Under the pieces are notes generated by a model. That model searched no databases. It had not been told where the DNA came from and saw only the letters and a program-made list of their open reading frames with translations. Made by a program: the position numbers and the translations under genes. From assembly GCA_025450035.1 (NCBI GenBank), contig JANWIF010000049.1, positions 1 through 51,956 on the forward strand: a stretch of DNA of 51,956 bases, read 5' to 3'. Source of the DNA: Gemmatimonadaceae bacterium. GTDB taxonomy: Bacteria; Gemmatimonadota; Gemmatimonadetes; Gemmatimonadales; Gemmatimonadaceae. This document shows positions 1-10,073 of this stretch, one piece after another. The number at the start of each line of letters is the position of its first letter. Within the stretch, counting starts at the first letter, position 1.

Positions 1-13
1 ATGGAGAGCCGGG

Positions 14-60
14 CCCCCCCAACCCCCCACCCCCCCACCCCCCCACCCCCCACCCCCCCC
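14..60. repeat. C-rich low-complexity tract
   Basis: Runs of five to eight C separated by single or double A, ending about 60 bases before the moxR start. No gene is visible in the first 119 bases. On the opposite strand this is a G-run array, so G-quadruplex formation or slippage is possible. A sequencing or assembly artefact cannot be excluded. Confidence 0.8.
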
Positions 61-119
61 GGCACGCTCCATTTCCATACCTCTTACCTGGCCCCTCTTT
101 ACCTCGCCCCCTGCCGTCC

Positions 120-1117
<998 letters not shown>

Positions 1118-1121
<4 letters not shown>

Positions 1122-1999
1122 CGCTACCCGATGTCTTGCGCGAGGTGCGCCGCCTCGAGATCCGCAGCCGGCGGTTGGTGCAGGATGTCCTGGCCGGGGA
1201 ATACTCGAGTGTGTTCAAGGGGCGCGGCGTGGAATTCGCCGATGTGCGCCCGTATCTGCCTGGTGATGATGTGCGCACCATCGACTGGCGCGTCACCGCC
1301 CGCACCGGTGCGCCGTACGTGCGGCGCTACACCGAAGAGCGCGAGCTCACGGTGCTCTTCCTCATCGATCACAGCGCATCTGATGACTTCGGTACGCGTC
1401 GTCGCACGAAATCGGAGCTTGCTACCGAAGTGAGCGCGGTGCTCGCTCTGGCCGCCGTGCGCAACAACGACCGCGTGGGCGCGATCCTATTTTCCGACCA
1501 CGTCGAGCGATTCATCACGCCGGCCAAGGGGAAGCGGCATGTCCTGCGTGTCATTCGCGAGATGGTGTCGTTCCAGCCAACGGGCGTGGGAACCGACTTA
1601 CGCGCGGCGCTCGAATTTGCCGCGCGAGTGCTGCACCGCAGGGCGGTGTTGTTCGTCTTCTCCGATTGGCTCGCTCACGACTACGAGCGCACGCTGGAGA
1701 TGGTGGCACGCCGCCACGATACCATCGGCGTGCACCTCACCGATCCGCGCGACGACGAACTTCCCGATGTCGGATTGGTCGCCCTACGCGACCCCGAACG
1801 GGATGACTGGCGTTGGGTGGACAGCGCGCGCGCCGACGTGCGCGACCAGTATCGGCGCCAGGCGCTCGCGCAACAGGCGGTGGTCGCCCGCACGCTCAGG
1901 GTGGCCGGCGCGGACATGATTCGTCTGCGAACCGGTGAAGGGTACGTCGGACCGCTCCTTGGCTTCTTCCGCCGGCGCGAGCGCCGGATGCGGCATTGA
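1118..1999 (+). CDS. DUF58 domain protein
   Basis: A 293-residue DUF58 protein, the standard partner encoded after MoxR. The DUF58 signature (GRGVEFADVRPYLPGDD followed by IDW) lies at about residues 35-57. A VWA-like metal-binding motif DHSAS follows at 84-88. No signal peptide or membrane segment is visible, so it is probably cytoplasmic. It starts with a GTG that overlaps the moxR stop by four bases. Only seven bases separate its stop from the start of the next gene. Members of this family are linked to MoxR/VWA systems for stress tolerance or protein maturation; the molecular role is not settled. Confidence 0.93.
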
Positions 2000-2006
2000 G
2001 GAGCTC

Positions 2007-2975
2007 ATGCGCATCGCGTTCGCGTTAGTCACCGCCGTGCTGGTCTCCGTCGCCCCCCGCGCGGCGCGCGCCCAACGGCTGGATGTGTCCGGAGGCGGCA
2101 CGGTGACTATCGGGGATCCGGTCACGTTGGTTCTACACGCGGCGCTCCCCGCGGGCGCGACCGTGGAGTCCCCGCCGCACCCGCGCGATTCGCTTCCATC
2201 CAGCGTGCGGCTCATCGGCGTGGACACCATTCGCCGCGCCGGGGACGGCGCACTCCTCTATCGCGCCCGCGTCGCGTTCTACGAAACCGGTAGTCTAACG
2301 AGCCCGGCCTTCGCGCTCACGTACCGCATGCCGGGACGCGAGGCGCTGGACTCGGTGGTCAGCGGCGCCCTGTTGGTGACGGTGATGGCCACACTCCCCG
2401 ATACGGCGATCGCCATGCGCGACATTCGCCCGTTCGCCGCGCTCGGCGGTCAGGAGAGCACGAGGTGGTGGGTCGCGGTGATCGCGGCGCTGATCGCGGG
2501 AGCAATCGCCGCGATCGTCATCCGCGCACGCCGCCGCACGCCAGCACGACTGGCCGTGCCCGCCGAGTCCGTGCGCCCGCTCAGCGCGTACGAGGCCGCG
2601 CGGGCGCACCTGGACGCGGTTCGCCGCGCGGGGTGGTTGGACGGCGACGTCGAACGACACTACGAGGAAATCGCCGAGACGTTGCGCCGCTATCTTGAGC
2701 ACGCCCATGCGGTGCCGGCGGTGCGTCGCACCACCAGCGAGCTGTTGCGTACCCTGCCCGATGCGCTCCGCGCGGAGGGCATGGACGTCGAGCTCGGTGC
2801 TATGTTAGGCGAAGCGGACCTGGTCAAGTTCGCCCGCCTCCGCCCGGCCGCGCGCCCCGCGCTCGCCTTCCTCGAGCGCGCGACGGCGCTGCTCGACCGG
2901 TTGCATGCGGCCAGTGCGTCATCGGCGCCACCATCTCCATCGAGCGTTCACCGGGAGCACGATGCGATTCGCTGA
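2007..2975 (+). CDS. Signal-peptide protein of the bat operon, DUF4381/BatD-like
   Basis: A 322-residue envelope protein. Residues 1-22 form a signal peptide ending in ARA before Q. A beta-rich, probably periplasmic segment runs to about 150, and one membrane helix lies at about 154-172. A helical C-terminal domain contains a YEAAR...RYLE region and a LGEADLVKFARLRP region, as in proteins encoded between DUF58 and BatA. The reading frame opens further upstream, but the ATG at 2007 is preferred because GAGGAG at 1998-2003 precedes it and the signal peptide begins there. The end overlaps batA by 14 bases. The role is presumably to anchor or regulate the MoxR/VWA complex. The family name is less certain than the context. 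Confidence 0.8.
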   Translation: MRIAFALVTAVLVSVAPRAARAQRLDVSGGGTVTIGDPVTLVLHAALPAGATVESPPHPRDSLPSSVRLIGVDTIRRAGDGALLYRARVAFYETGSLTSPAFALTYRMPGREALDSVVSGALLVTVMATLPDTAIAMRDIRPFAALGGQESTRWWVAVIAALIAGAIAAIVIRARRRTPARLAVPAESVRPLSAYEAARAHLDAVRRAGWLDGDVERHYEEIAETLRRYLEHAHAVPAVRRTTSELLRTLPDALRAEGMDVELGAMLGEADLVKFARLRPAARPALAFLERATALLDRLHAASASSAPPSPSSVHREHDAIR

Positions 2976-3990
2976 GCCGTGGGCGTTCGCGCTGCTCGCG
3001 TTCGTGGCCGCCTACCTGTGGTTCGCCTGGCCGCGCCGCCGCCGTGCGCCGGCAGCCACGCTCGGCCTCCCCGCACTCACTCTGTTAGGCAATGAGCCGC
3101 CGTCGGGGCGCGAGCGCGCCCTCTGGTGGCCCGTGGCCCTGCGTGCCCTGGCACTGACGGCGCTGGTCACCGCCCTCGCGCGCCCGCGCTCGCCGGGCGA
3201 GATACGCGACGTGACGATGAACGGACGCAACATCGTCCTCGCGCTCGATGTCTCGAGCTCCATGAAGGCGCGCGACTTCGCACCCGACGACCGCATCACG
3301 GCGGCCAAACGCGTGCTCGAACGCTTCATCGACGAACGCCCGGGTGACTTCATGGGCCTCGTGGTGTTTGCCAGTCGCCCGTTCACCCAAGCGCCGCTCA
3401 CCGATGATCGCGCCGTGTTGTTAGACCTGCTGCAGCGTGTCGACATCGGCATTCTCCCGGACGGCACGGCGATCGGGACGGCCCTGGCCATGGCCGAGAA
3501 TCACTTGAAGGACTTGCCGCGCCGCAGCGGCGTGATCGTGCTGATTACCGACGGCGGCAACAATACCGGCACGCCCGACCCGATCGTCGCCGCTCAGATC
3601 GCACGCGCGATTGGAGTGCGCATCTACGCCATCGGCATGAGCGCTCGACGGGGTGCACGCATGCCCGGCGATGCCTGGGTGCGCGGCATGGGCCAGCAGT
3701 ACCAGCAGCGCGAGCTCGCCTACGGCGAGCAGCCTGCCGTCCTCAGCATGCGCGACGAACAGTTGCTGCGCACGGTGGCCTCGGTGAGCGGCGGGACGTA
3801 CTATCGCGCGTCTGACCTGAGCTCGCTCGATCGTATCGTGCGCGACATCGACCGGGCCGAGAAGAGCAGACTGCGCGAACGCCAGATTCTGACCTGGCAC
3901 GAGCACGTCGCATGGCTGCTCGTACCCGCGCTGATTTTTCTGTGCGTGGAGTTGACCCTGCGGTCCACGTGGTTGCGGACGGTGCCCTGA
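2962..3990 (+). CDS. batA: VWA domain membrane protein, BatA-like
   Basis: A 342-residue inner-membrane VWA protein. Hydrophobic segments at about residues 5-23 and 58-73 precede the VWA domain, and a final helix sits close to the C-terminus. The metal-ion-dependent adhesion motif DVSSS is at 96-100, and TDGG is the second metal-site loop. In aerotolerance (bat) operons BatA and BatB are paired VWA proteins acting with MoxR. The chosen ATG overlaps the preceding gene by 14 bases and begins with the expected N-terminal helix; a longer upstream frame exists but would run through the preceding gene. The next gene follows after two bases. Confidence 0.9.
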   Translation: MRFAEPWAFALLAFVAAYLWFAWPRRRRAPAATLGLPALTLLGNEPPSGRERALWWPVALRALALTALVTALARPRSPGEIRDVTMNGRNIVLALDVSSSMKARDFAPDDRITAAKRVLERFIDERPGDFMGLVVFASRPFTQAPLTDDRAVLLDLLQRVDIGILPDGTAIGTALAMAENHLKDLPRRSGVIVLITDGGNNTGTPDPIVAAQIARAIGVRIYAIGMSARRGARMPGDAWVRGMGQQYQQRELAYGEQPAVLSMRDEQLLRTVASVSGGTYYRASDLSSLDRIVRDIDRAEKSRLRERQILTWHEHVAWLLVPALIFLCVELTLRSTWLRTVP

Positions 3991-3992
3991 CC

Positions 3993-5759
3993 ATGCGCTT
4001 CGACACGCCGCTCTGGCTCATCGCACTCGCTGCAATCCTGCCGCTCGCGATCGTCGCGCTCATCATGCGCGCCCGGCGTGGGCGGGCCGACCTCGCGCGC
4101 TACGGCGATCTCTCGCTGGTTGCGCGCTGGTCGGCAATTCCATCGCGTGCCACTCGCGCACTCTCCGGCGCACTCGTGGTTGCCGCGCTTGCGCTCGTCA
4201 CCATTGCCCTCGCCCGACCGCAATGGGGCGAGACCTCGGCCACCGTGCGGCGTACCTCGCGCGATCTATTGTTCGTCCTTGACCTCTCGCGATCAATGAG
4301 CGCCGGCGATGGCTCGCCAACGCGCCTCGATGCCGCGAAGGCCGCCGCCCGCACGATTGCCGACTCGCTGCCGAACGATCGAGTGGGACTGCTCATCTTC
4401 GGCGGCAACGCATTCTTGCAGCTGCCACTGACCACCGATCACGGAATATTTTCCCGATTCGTCGACGCCGTGAGCACCGAGGACGTTCCCGATCCGGCGA
4501 CTGACATCGAAGGCGCCGAGGATCTCGCCGCCGCGACGTTCGCGCGCGATGGCGGGCCCGGCGCGCACATCGTCGTGCTGCTCACCGATGGTGAAGCGAC
4601 CCAGGGATCCATGCGCGATGGGGCGCGCGTGTTGGCCAAGAACAACATCCGCCTGTATGCGGTAGGGGTGGGCACGGTTGGCGGGTCCACGATGCCTAAC
4701 ACGCCGACCGACTCCCGGCCGCATCGCGACTACGCCGGTCGCGTCGTCGTGTCCCGGCTCGCGGCCGCCGACCTGCGTGCCGCCGCGGCGGTCACCGGCG
4801 GCGACTACGTCGCGTGGACAGATGCCGCGAGCGCGCAGCCGGTGCTCGCCGACATTCGGCGGCTCGCGGCCGCCGCAGTGACGTCGCGCGAACGCGCCGC
4901 GCTCACCGATCGATTCATGTGGCCGGCGGCGCTCGCGCTCCTCGCCTTGCTCGTCGAAGCGCTGCTCGTGGCGCCCCGCCGCAAGGCTCGCGGCCGGATG
5001 CGGAGCAGCGCCTCCCTTGGCCGCGCGGCGGCGGCCGTGCTCGTAGTGGTTGGCGTGTTCGGTGCGTTAGGCGCGCAGCCGCGATGGGACAGGAGTCGGG
5101 CGGCGCACGCGGCCGCGCTGTACCAGGCCGGCCGATACCGGGATGCGCTCGACGAGCTACGCGCGCTGCAACGGGATGCCGGGCAGTCGGGCGACCCCGA
5201 CGCCCAGGCACTCGTCGCCTACGACATGGGGAACGCGCTCTACCGGTTAGCCCAATTCGATGAGGCGGTTCGCAGCTACCGTTCGGCGCTCGGCGGACCG
5301 CCGGCGATTCGCCGGCAAGCGCTGTTCAATCTCGGCAACACCTACCTGCACGAGGCCGATGGAGCGCCCGACAAACGGCCGGCGCTGCACGCGGCAATCA
5401 ACTCGTACACGGACGCCCTGGCACTCGATTCGCGAGATGTCGATGCAAAGTGGAATCTCGAGTTCGCGTTGCGGCGGTTGGCCGACGAAAACACGCGCTT
5501 TGGCGGCGGCCCGCGTCGTAAGGCCGATTGGGGCGGCGGCAACCTCACCAAGTCCGGGTACGCCGGCGCGCCGCAGACCGGCGCCGGCGCGTCGCAGGGC
5601 GGCGGGTTCGGCAATCCGCAGGGAGGAGAGTCGGCACCGCAGATCTCAGAGTCGCAGGCTCGGCAGATGCTCGATGCCCTACAAAAGGCCATGGTCACCG
5701 GACAGGTTGGCGGCGGTTCGCGTGGCACGAAGGCGACATCGACGCGGGCGGATTGGTGA
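3993..5759 (+). CDS. batB: BatB-BatC fusion: VWA domain plus TPR
   Basis: A 588-residue protein that joins two usually separate Bat functions. Two N-terminal helices (about 7-24 and 57-74) precede a VWA domain with the metal motif DLSRS at 97-101 and a TDGEA loop. Membrane segments follow at roughly 310-330 and 345-365. Tetratricopeptide-like repeats then fill about 375-500 (for example the LYQAGRYRDAL and YDMGNALYRLAQFDEA regions). The C-terminus is Gly/Gln-rich and disordered. In many genomes the TPR part is a separate BatC. The ATG at 3993 lies two bases after batA; an earlier in-frame start would lie within batA. The TPR part is predicted periplasmic, which is inference. Confidence 0.88.
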   Translation: MRFDTPLWLIALAAILPLAIVALIMRARRGRADLARYGDLSLVARWSAIPSRATRALSGALVVAALALVTIALARPQWGETSATVRRTSRDLLFVLDLSRSMSAGDGSPTRLDAAKAAARTIADSLPNDRVGLLIFGGNAFLQLPLTTDHGIFSRFVDAVSTEDVPDPATDIEGAEDLAAATFARDGGPGAHIVVLLTDGEATQGSMRDGARVLAKNNIRLYAVGVGTVGGSTMPNTPTDSRPHRDYAGRVVVSRLAAADLRAAAAVTGGDYVAWTDAASAQPVLADIRRLAAAAVTSRERAALTDRFMWPAALALLALLVEALLVAPRRKARGRMRSSASLGRAAAAVLVVVGVFGALGAQPRWDRSRAAHAAALYQAGRYRDALDELRALQRDAGQSGDPDAQALVAYDMGNALYRLAQFDEAVRSYRSALGGPPAIRRQALFNLGNTYLHEADGAPDKRPALHAAINSYTDALALDSRDVDAKWNLEFALRRLADENTRFGGGPRRKADWGGGNLTKSGYAGAPQTGAGASQGGGFGNPQGGESAPQISESQARQMLDALQKAMVTGQVGGGSRGTKATSTRADW

Positions 5760-5880
5760 TGCGCACGCGCAACGGCACTTCGCCCGAGTGTCTAACATAT
5801 TGATCTTCAATAGGTTGCATGGGCGGCCGCAGCAGTGGAGACGGGCGCGTCCCTTGCACGACAGCGGTGCGCGGCTGAGC

Positions 5881-5909
5881 TTCGGGCATTCGGGTGAACG
5901 TGCTATGAT
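5881..5909 (+). promoter_or_regulatory. Candidate promoter upstream of the coiled-coil gene
   Basis: TATGAT at 5904-5909 resembles a -10 box, with TTCGGG 17 bases upstream as a poor -35. It lies in the 200-base gap after the bat operon, 55 bases before the next gene. The weak -35 makes this tentative. Confidence 0.3.
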
Positions 5910-5963
5910 TCGCCGAACCCTGCCGGAACGCGCAGCGTCACGCGCGATGTCGCGCGACGGCCG

Positions 5964-7460
5964 ATGTGGGCCGCATCTGCTTCGATGCCGAGGTCCAATC
6001 TCTTGGGTTTCCCAACCCTGCAGGTGATCGTGTGGCTGGTCGTCGGCGCCGTTCTTGGGGCGTTGGCCGCCGCGTTGGTCGTGCGACGACACAAGCGCGT
6101 GACGCGGCGCGATTTTCTCGCGCAGCTGCGCCGCCGTGAGGGCGCGATCGATCGCCTGAAGACCTCCCTCAAGGAACACGCCGACCGGCTGCGTCGCCAA
6201 GACGACGAGCTGCACGAGCTGGGACTGCTGCGCCGCGAACGCATGACGTTAGGCGGCGACCTCGACCAGGCCCGCCGTACGATCGCCGAGATGCAGCACA
6301 CGCTCGATGCATCGCGGTCGGCCGCGCGCGAGAACGAGATGCGGTTGGGTATGGCGCTCGAAACCGAGCGACAGGACGCGGCCACTCGGCGCGCCACCAT
6401 GTCGGCCGATCTGGCCGCGGCACAGGAGAGCGCGCTCAGCCTGCGCGCGGAGCTCGCGTCGGCGCGCGAAACGGCCGCCCGGACGACGGCGCGCCTGGAG
6501 GCTGATCTGGCTGCCACCCGCGCGCTGCTCGAGCGCACCGCGGAAGACCTACATACCGACCGGGCGGCGTCGACCGAGTTGCGTGTCGACCTCGCGCGTC
6601 GCGTGAGCGTGCTGGAAGACGAGCGGATCCGCTTGGAGTCGGAGTTAGGCAAGGAGCGGCGCGAAAGCGCCGAGAAGCAGCAGACGCTGCGTTCGTTCGT
6701 GAGCATGCTCCGCGAGCAGTACGCGTTGGCGTGCGCTGAGCGGGACGCGGCCAGTCGCGAAGCCGATCTGCGCCGCACGCAGGCGGAAGAGATCGCCCAA
6801 GCGCTCGACACCGCACGCGAGGAGTTCGGCCGCCGATTGGACGAGGATCACTCGGACGCGGTGACGGTACTGGCCAAGGTCTGGGACTACGTCCACAACT
6901 ACCCGCGGCTGCGCGATCGTCCGGTCACGCCATCGGCCGCGCCGCTGGCCGACGCTCCGCCCAGCGACGAACCCCCACCCACCGACGAACCCCCGGCTCC
7001 GCCCACCGACGAGCCGCCGCCCGCACCGGCGTGGGAGCCTTCCCCGCCGCCGGCGCCTTCGCCGTCCACGCCCATCGAAGCGGCGACACCATCCGCGTCG
7101 CTGGAGCGCGAGGTCCCTACCGCGCCGGCGCGCGGGTTAGCGGATGGACCTCGCACGTCCGACGGTGGGGTGGACACCTACGACATCGAAGTCGCGTTAG
7201 GCGAAAACATGCCCCGGCCGGAGCAGCAGCCGGGCCTTCCCGTGGGTACTACCAAGGTGCGCCGTCCCGTGTCGGCGATGCGCCGCGAGAATGACGTGCT
7301 GGTGATCTGCGACGACGGCTCCGTCTGGTCCAAACGACCCAGCGGGTGGGTTCAGGAGATCCCCATTCCTGGGTCCGAAGTCGAACAGCTGCAGCCTCGT
7401 TCAGCCCGGCCAGATGCTGAGGTGGAGGACACAGGAACGGCGGGCGACGAGCGGTCCTAG
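5964..7460 (+). CDS. Membrane-anchored coiled-coil protein with Pro-rich linker
   Basis: I do not recognise a named family. The protein (up to 498 residues) has one N-terminal membrane helix at about residues 20-41. A long charged coiled-coil region follows to about residue 300. Next comes a Pro/Asp/Glu linker with repeated DEPPPT-type units (about 325-375). A compact C-terminal segment of about 80 residues includes VLVICDDGSVWSK, which could be a small beta domain. It resembles RmuC-like or envelope-spanning scaffolds in architecture only. Starts at 5964 and 5985 are both possible and neither has a good ribosome site. It stands alone between the bat operon and the BI-1 gene and ends just before a hairpin. 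Confidence 0.75.
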   Translation: MWAASASMPRSNLLGFPTLQVIVWLVVGAVLGALAAALVVRRHKRVTRRDFLAQLRRREGAIDRLKTSLKEHADRLRRQDDELHELGLLRRERMTLGGDLDQARRTIAEMQHTLDASRSAARENEMRLGMALETERQDAATRRATMSADLAAAQESALSLRAELASARETAARTTARLEADLAATRALLERTAEDLHTDRAASTELRVDLARRVSVLEDERIRLESELGKERRESAEKQQTLRSFVSMLREQYALACAERDAASREADLRRTQAEEIAQALDTAREEFGRRLDEDHSDAVTVLAKVWDYVHNYPRLRDRPVTPSAAPLADAPPSDEPPPTDEPPAPPTDEPPPAPAWEPSPPPAPSPSTPIEAATPSASLEREVPTAPARGLADGPRTSDGGVDTYDIEVALGENMPRPEQQPGLPVGTTKVRRPVSAMRRENDVLVICDDGSVWSKRPSGWVQEIPIPGSEVEQLQPRSARPDAEVEDTGTAGDERS

Positions 7461-7476
7461 ATGGGAGAGGGGCCGC

Positions 7477-7497
7477 GGTAGTGGTACTACCACTACC
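7477..7497 (+). terminator. Hairpin after the coiled-coil gene
   Basis: GGTAGTGG and CCACTACC form a perfect 8-base stem around TACTA, starting 17 bases after the stop at 7460. There is no U-rich tail, so it could be a factor-dependent terminator, an RNA-end protector or an operator for the downstream BI-1 gene. Confidence 0.5.
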
Positions 7498-7604
7498 GGC
7501 CGCTGGTGCCTTGCGCGCTCTCGCGGTGTAGAATTAAACATGCGATGATGGGGACCCCGGCCGTTCGCCGCGGCGCGTTCTCCTGATCTCTTTCCGAGAA
7601 TTCC

Positions 7605-8336
7605 ATGGCTCGCTCGAATCCCGCGCTCAAAGAATCCGTTTTCCGGAATGCCGTTGCCGGCGTCGGTGCCGCGCAGATGACCGTATCCGGAACCGTGATC
7701 AAGGCGATGATCCTCATCGCCGTCACCGTTTTCTCCGCCGGCTGGGTCTGGACCGCGACGCTCTCGAATCCGGCCGTCGTCGGGCCCGCGGTGCTCATCG
7801 GCGCGATCGGCGGTTTGGTCGTCGCGCTCATCACCATCTTCAAGCCGCAGGCGGCGCCCATCACCGCTCCGCTGTACGCAGTGCTCGAAGGGTTGGCGCT
7901 CGGCGCGATCTCGGCCATGTACGCCGGCCTGTACCATGGTCTCCCGTTGCAGGCCGTGGGTCTCACCTGCATGGTGGCGCTCGGGATGTTGCTGGCCTAT
8001 CAGACCGGCCTCATTCGCGCCACGCCCATGTTCCGCCGCATCATCATCTCGGCGACCATCGGCATCATGTTGTTCTACGGCCTGTCGATCGTGCTGGGGA
8101 TGTTCCACGTGTCCATGCCCATCTTGTGGAGTTCTAGCCCGTTAGGCATAGGGCTCAGCGTGGTCTTCGCGGGTGTGGCCGCGATGAACCTGATTCTCGA
8201 CTTCGACCTCATCGAGCGCGGTGCCCAGCAGGGCGCGCCCAAGTACATGGAGTGGTACGGAGGGTTTGCGCTGCTCATGACGCTCGTCTGGTTGTATCTC
8301 GAGATTCTGCGGCTGCTGGGACGGTTTCGGCAGTAG
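7605..8336 (+). CDS. Bax inhibitor-1 / YccA family membrane protein
   Basis: A 243-residue integral membrane protein with about seven hydrophobic helices starting near residue 30. It belongs to the Bax inhibitor-1 (TMBIM/YccA) family, recognisable from the N-terminal SNPALKESVF region. A conserved late motif NLILDFDLIERG carries the paired acidic residues that serve as pH/Ca sensors in studied homologues. Bacterial members are proposed to be ion leak channels or FtsH-linked proteins; the role here is unknown. Transcription is probably from its own promoter in the 144-base upstream gap, where TAGAAT at 7529-7534 is a possible -10 without a convincing -35. It ends before a strong hairpin. Confidence 0.9.
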   Translation: MARSNPALKESVFRNAVAGVGAAQMTVSGTVIKAMILIAVTVFSAGWVWTATLSNPAVVGPAVLIGAIGGLVVALITIFKPQAAPITAPLYAVLEGLALGAISAMYAGLYHGLPLQAVGLTCMVALGMLLAYQTGLIRATPMFRRIIISATIGIMLFYGLSIVLGMFHVSMPILWSSSPLGIGLSVVFAGVAAMNLILDFDLIERGAQQGAPKYMEWYGGFALLMTLVWLYLEILRLLGRFRQ

Positions 8337-8359
8337 TCGCCGGTCGTTCGTTGATGCGG

Positions 8360-8392
8360 TTGGCCCGTCGAGCACTCCGTTCGGCGGGCCAA
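8360..8392 (+). terminator. Rho-independent-like hairpin after the BI-1 gene
   Basis: TTGGCCCG at 8360-8367 and CGGGCCAA at 8385-8392 form a perfect 8-base stem with a 17-base loop, 24 bases after the BI-1 stop. The tail (TCGTGTCT) is only modestly T-rich. Confidence 0.6.
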
Positions 8393-8450
8393 TCGTGTCT
8401 CGCACCTGAACCCACGTGCCTGAGCTGAGTTCACCCCCCGAGAGCGCTCG

Positions 8451-9323
8451 GTGACCAGGGAATCGGGAGTCGATCGCCGGACCTTTATGCGCGGTGCCGG
8501 CGGACTGCTCGCGGCCGGTGCCCTGTTCGGATCCAGCGACGCCGTAGCGCGGGCCGTGGCCCTCGCCGGCCAGGCCCGCGCAAAGTTAGGCAAGATCGGC
8601 CTGCAGCTCTACACGGTGCGCGGCCTGATGGACCACGACCTCGCAGGCACCATCGCGGAGGTAGCCCGGATCGGATATCGCGAGGTCGAGCTCGCCGGCC
8701 TGCACGGCAAGACGGCCAAGGAGATGCGGGTCATCGTCGACCGCGCTGGCCTAACGGTGCCGTCGTCTCATATCAGCATGCAGGACGTCCGCGGCGATTG
8801 GTCGCGCACCCTCGACGACGCGGCCACGCTCGGCCAGACCTACATCGTCTGCCCGTGGATCGACGAGCCCGACCGCACGGTGGATGGCTACACCCGCGTG
8901 GCGCACGAGCTCACGCGCGCCGGTGAGGCGTCGCGCGCGCGGGGGATCCAGCTCGCCTACCACAATCACGATTACGAGTTCACCCCCGTCGGAGGCCGGC
9001 TCCCGTATGACATCCTGCTCGCCGAGAGCGACCCGTCGCTCGTACAGTTGGAGCTGGACATCTTCTGGATCGTGAAGGGCGGCCAGGACCCGCTCGCGTA
9101 TTTCGCTCGCTTTCCCGGCCGCTTTCCGCTCGTGCACGCGAAGGACATGACGAAAGACGGCACGATGGTGGATGTCGGCAGCGGCTCGATCGACTGGCGT
9201 GCCATCTTCGCGCACTCGAAGCAAGCAGGGGTGCAGCACACGTTCGTCGAGCACGACGAACCAGCCTCGCCGATCGCCGAAACGAAGGCGAGCTACGAGT
9301 ACCTGCGCGCGCTCAGGTTCTGA
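8451..9323 (+). CDS. Tat-exported sugar phosphate isomerase/epimerase (TIM barrel)
   Basis: A 290-residue protein of the xylose-isomerase-like TIM-barrel superfamily (AP endonuclease 2 fold). A twin-arginine signal, DRRTFMRG at about 8-15, precedes a hydrophobic stretch, so the enzyme is probably exported folded. Metal-ligand positions typical of the fold are visible: REVELAG near the second strand, NHDYEF in the middle, LELDIFW with its Asp, VHAKDM, and the terminal VEHD. Substrate cannot be read from sequence. Relatives act on keto-sugars and inositol derivatives, which fits the nearby Gfo/Idh/MocA, GMC and DUF1080 genes. Start is the GTG at 8451; the preceding GAGAG is a modest ribosome site. 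Confidence 0.88.
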   Translation: MTRESGVDRRTFMRGAGGLLAAGALFGSSDAVARAVALAGQARAKLGKIGLQLYTVRGLMDHDLAGTIAEVARIGYREVELAGLHGKTAKEMRVIVDRAGLTVPSSHISMQDVRGDWSRTLDDAATLGQTYIVCPWIDEPDRTVDGYTRVAHELTRAGEASRARGIQLAYHNHDYEFTPVGGRLPYDILLAESDPSLVQLELDIFWIVKGGQDPLAYFARFPGRFPLVHAKDMTKDGTMVDVGSGSIDWRAIFAHSKQAGVQHTFVEHDEPASPIAETKASYEYLRALRF

Positions 9324-9386
9324 CTACAGGGACTCGGACTGGGCGCTCGGGCCTCGGGACTCGGTCACCCACTACTTCCGCCACGA

Positions 9387-10073
9387 TCACGACGCTGGCG
9401 CAGTCCCGCTCCGTTGGGCGCGAAACTCCGACGGTCGCTCCCGGCGCGCCTCGGAGAGAGCGCGCCGTACACCGGCGGCATTCAGATCGGTAGCGTACAC
9501 TGGAGTGCCCGGCTGCTGCCGCCAGGATTCGTCCAGGCTGCCGGCGTCGATGCCGTCGAATCCGAGCTCATCGACCACGCGCAGCACCACCGCCTTCGCT
9601 TTTTCGTCGTCGCCGGCGACAGGCAGCGCGATGCGTCGCGGGTCGCCCGCGGGCCGTCCGTGATCCATCAGATGTTGCGCGTAGATGTTGTTGAACGCCT
9701 TCACCACCGGACGGCCGAGCTGTTGGGCAACCCAGCTGCTCTCGGTAGTGCCCGCCTCGATCGCTTCGATGCGGCCATCGCGCTGCTGCGGGTAATAGTT
9801 GCCGGTGTCCACGACAACCGTGCGACTGTCCGCCGGCCCGAACAGGTCCTTCGGTAACTCGGGAATATTCCTTTCGGGAATCGTCACGATGACGAGATCC
9901 TTTCCGCGAGCGGCCTCTGTGACCCGCGCCGCGACGGCGCCGGCTTCCGATGACAGGCTCGCGAGTGTCGCGGGCCCTCTGGAGTTCGCAACCGAGACGT
10001 CATGGCCGAGTGCGCTGAGACGTCGGGTGAGAGTACCGCCGATATGGCCCGCGCCGATGATACCGATCTTCAT
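9387..10073 (-). CDS. NADP oxidoreductase, F420-dependent NADP reductase-like
   Basis: A 228-residue Rossmann-fold protein. It opens with the dinucleotide-binding motif GIIGAGHIGGTLTRRL, followed by NSRG at the end of strand two, which suits NADP binding. This is the coenzyme F420-dependent NADP oxidoreductase-type domain, found also in many plain NADPH-dependent dehydrogenases. KAFNNIYA and the late LDESWRQQPG regions are typical. The ATG at 10073 is chosen because AGGAGG lies eight bases upstream and the Rossmann strand begins at once. It is a single gene convergent with the isomerase. Whether F420 is used in this organism cannot be judged. Confidence 0.85.
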   Translation of the reverse strand: MKIGIIGAGHIGGTLTRRLSALGHDVSVANSRGPATLASLSSEAGAVAARVTEAARGKDLVIVTIPERNIPELPKDLFGPADSRTVVVDTGNYYPQQRDGRIEAIEAGTTESSWVAQQLGRPVVKAFNNIYAQHLMDHGRPAGDPRRIALPVAGDDEKAKAVVLRVVDELGFDGIDAGSLDESWRQQPGTPVYATDLNAAGVRRALSEARRERPSEFRAQRSGTAPAS

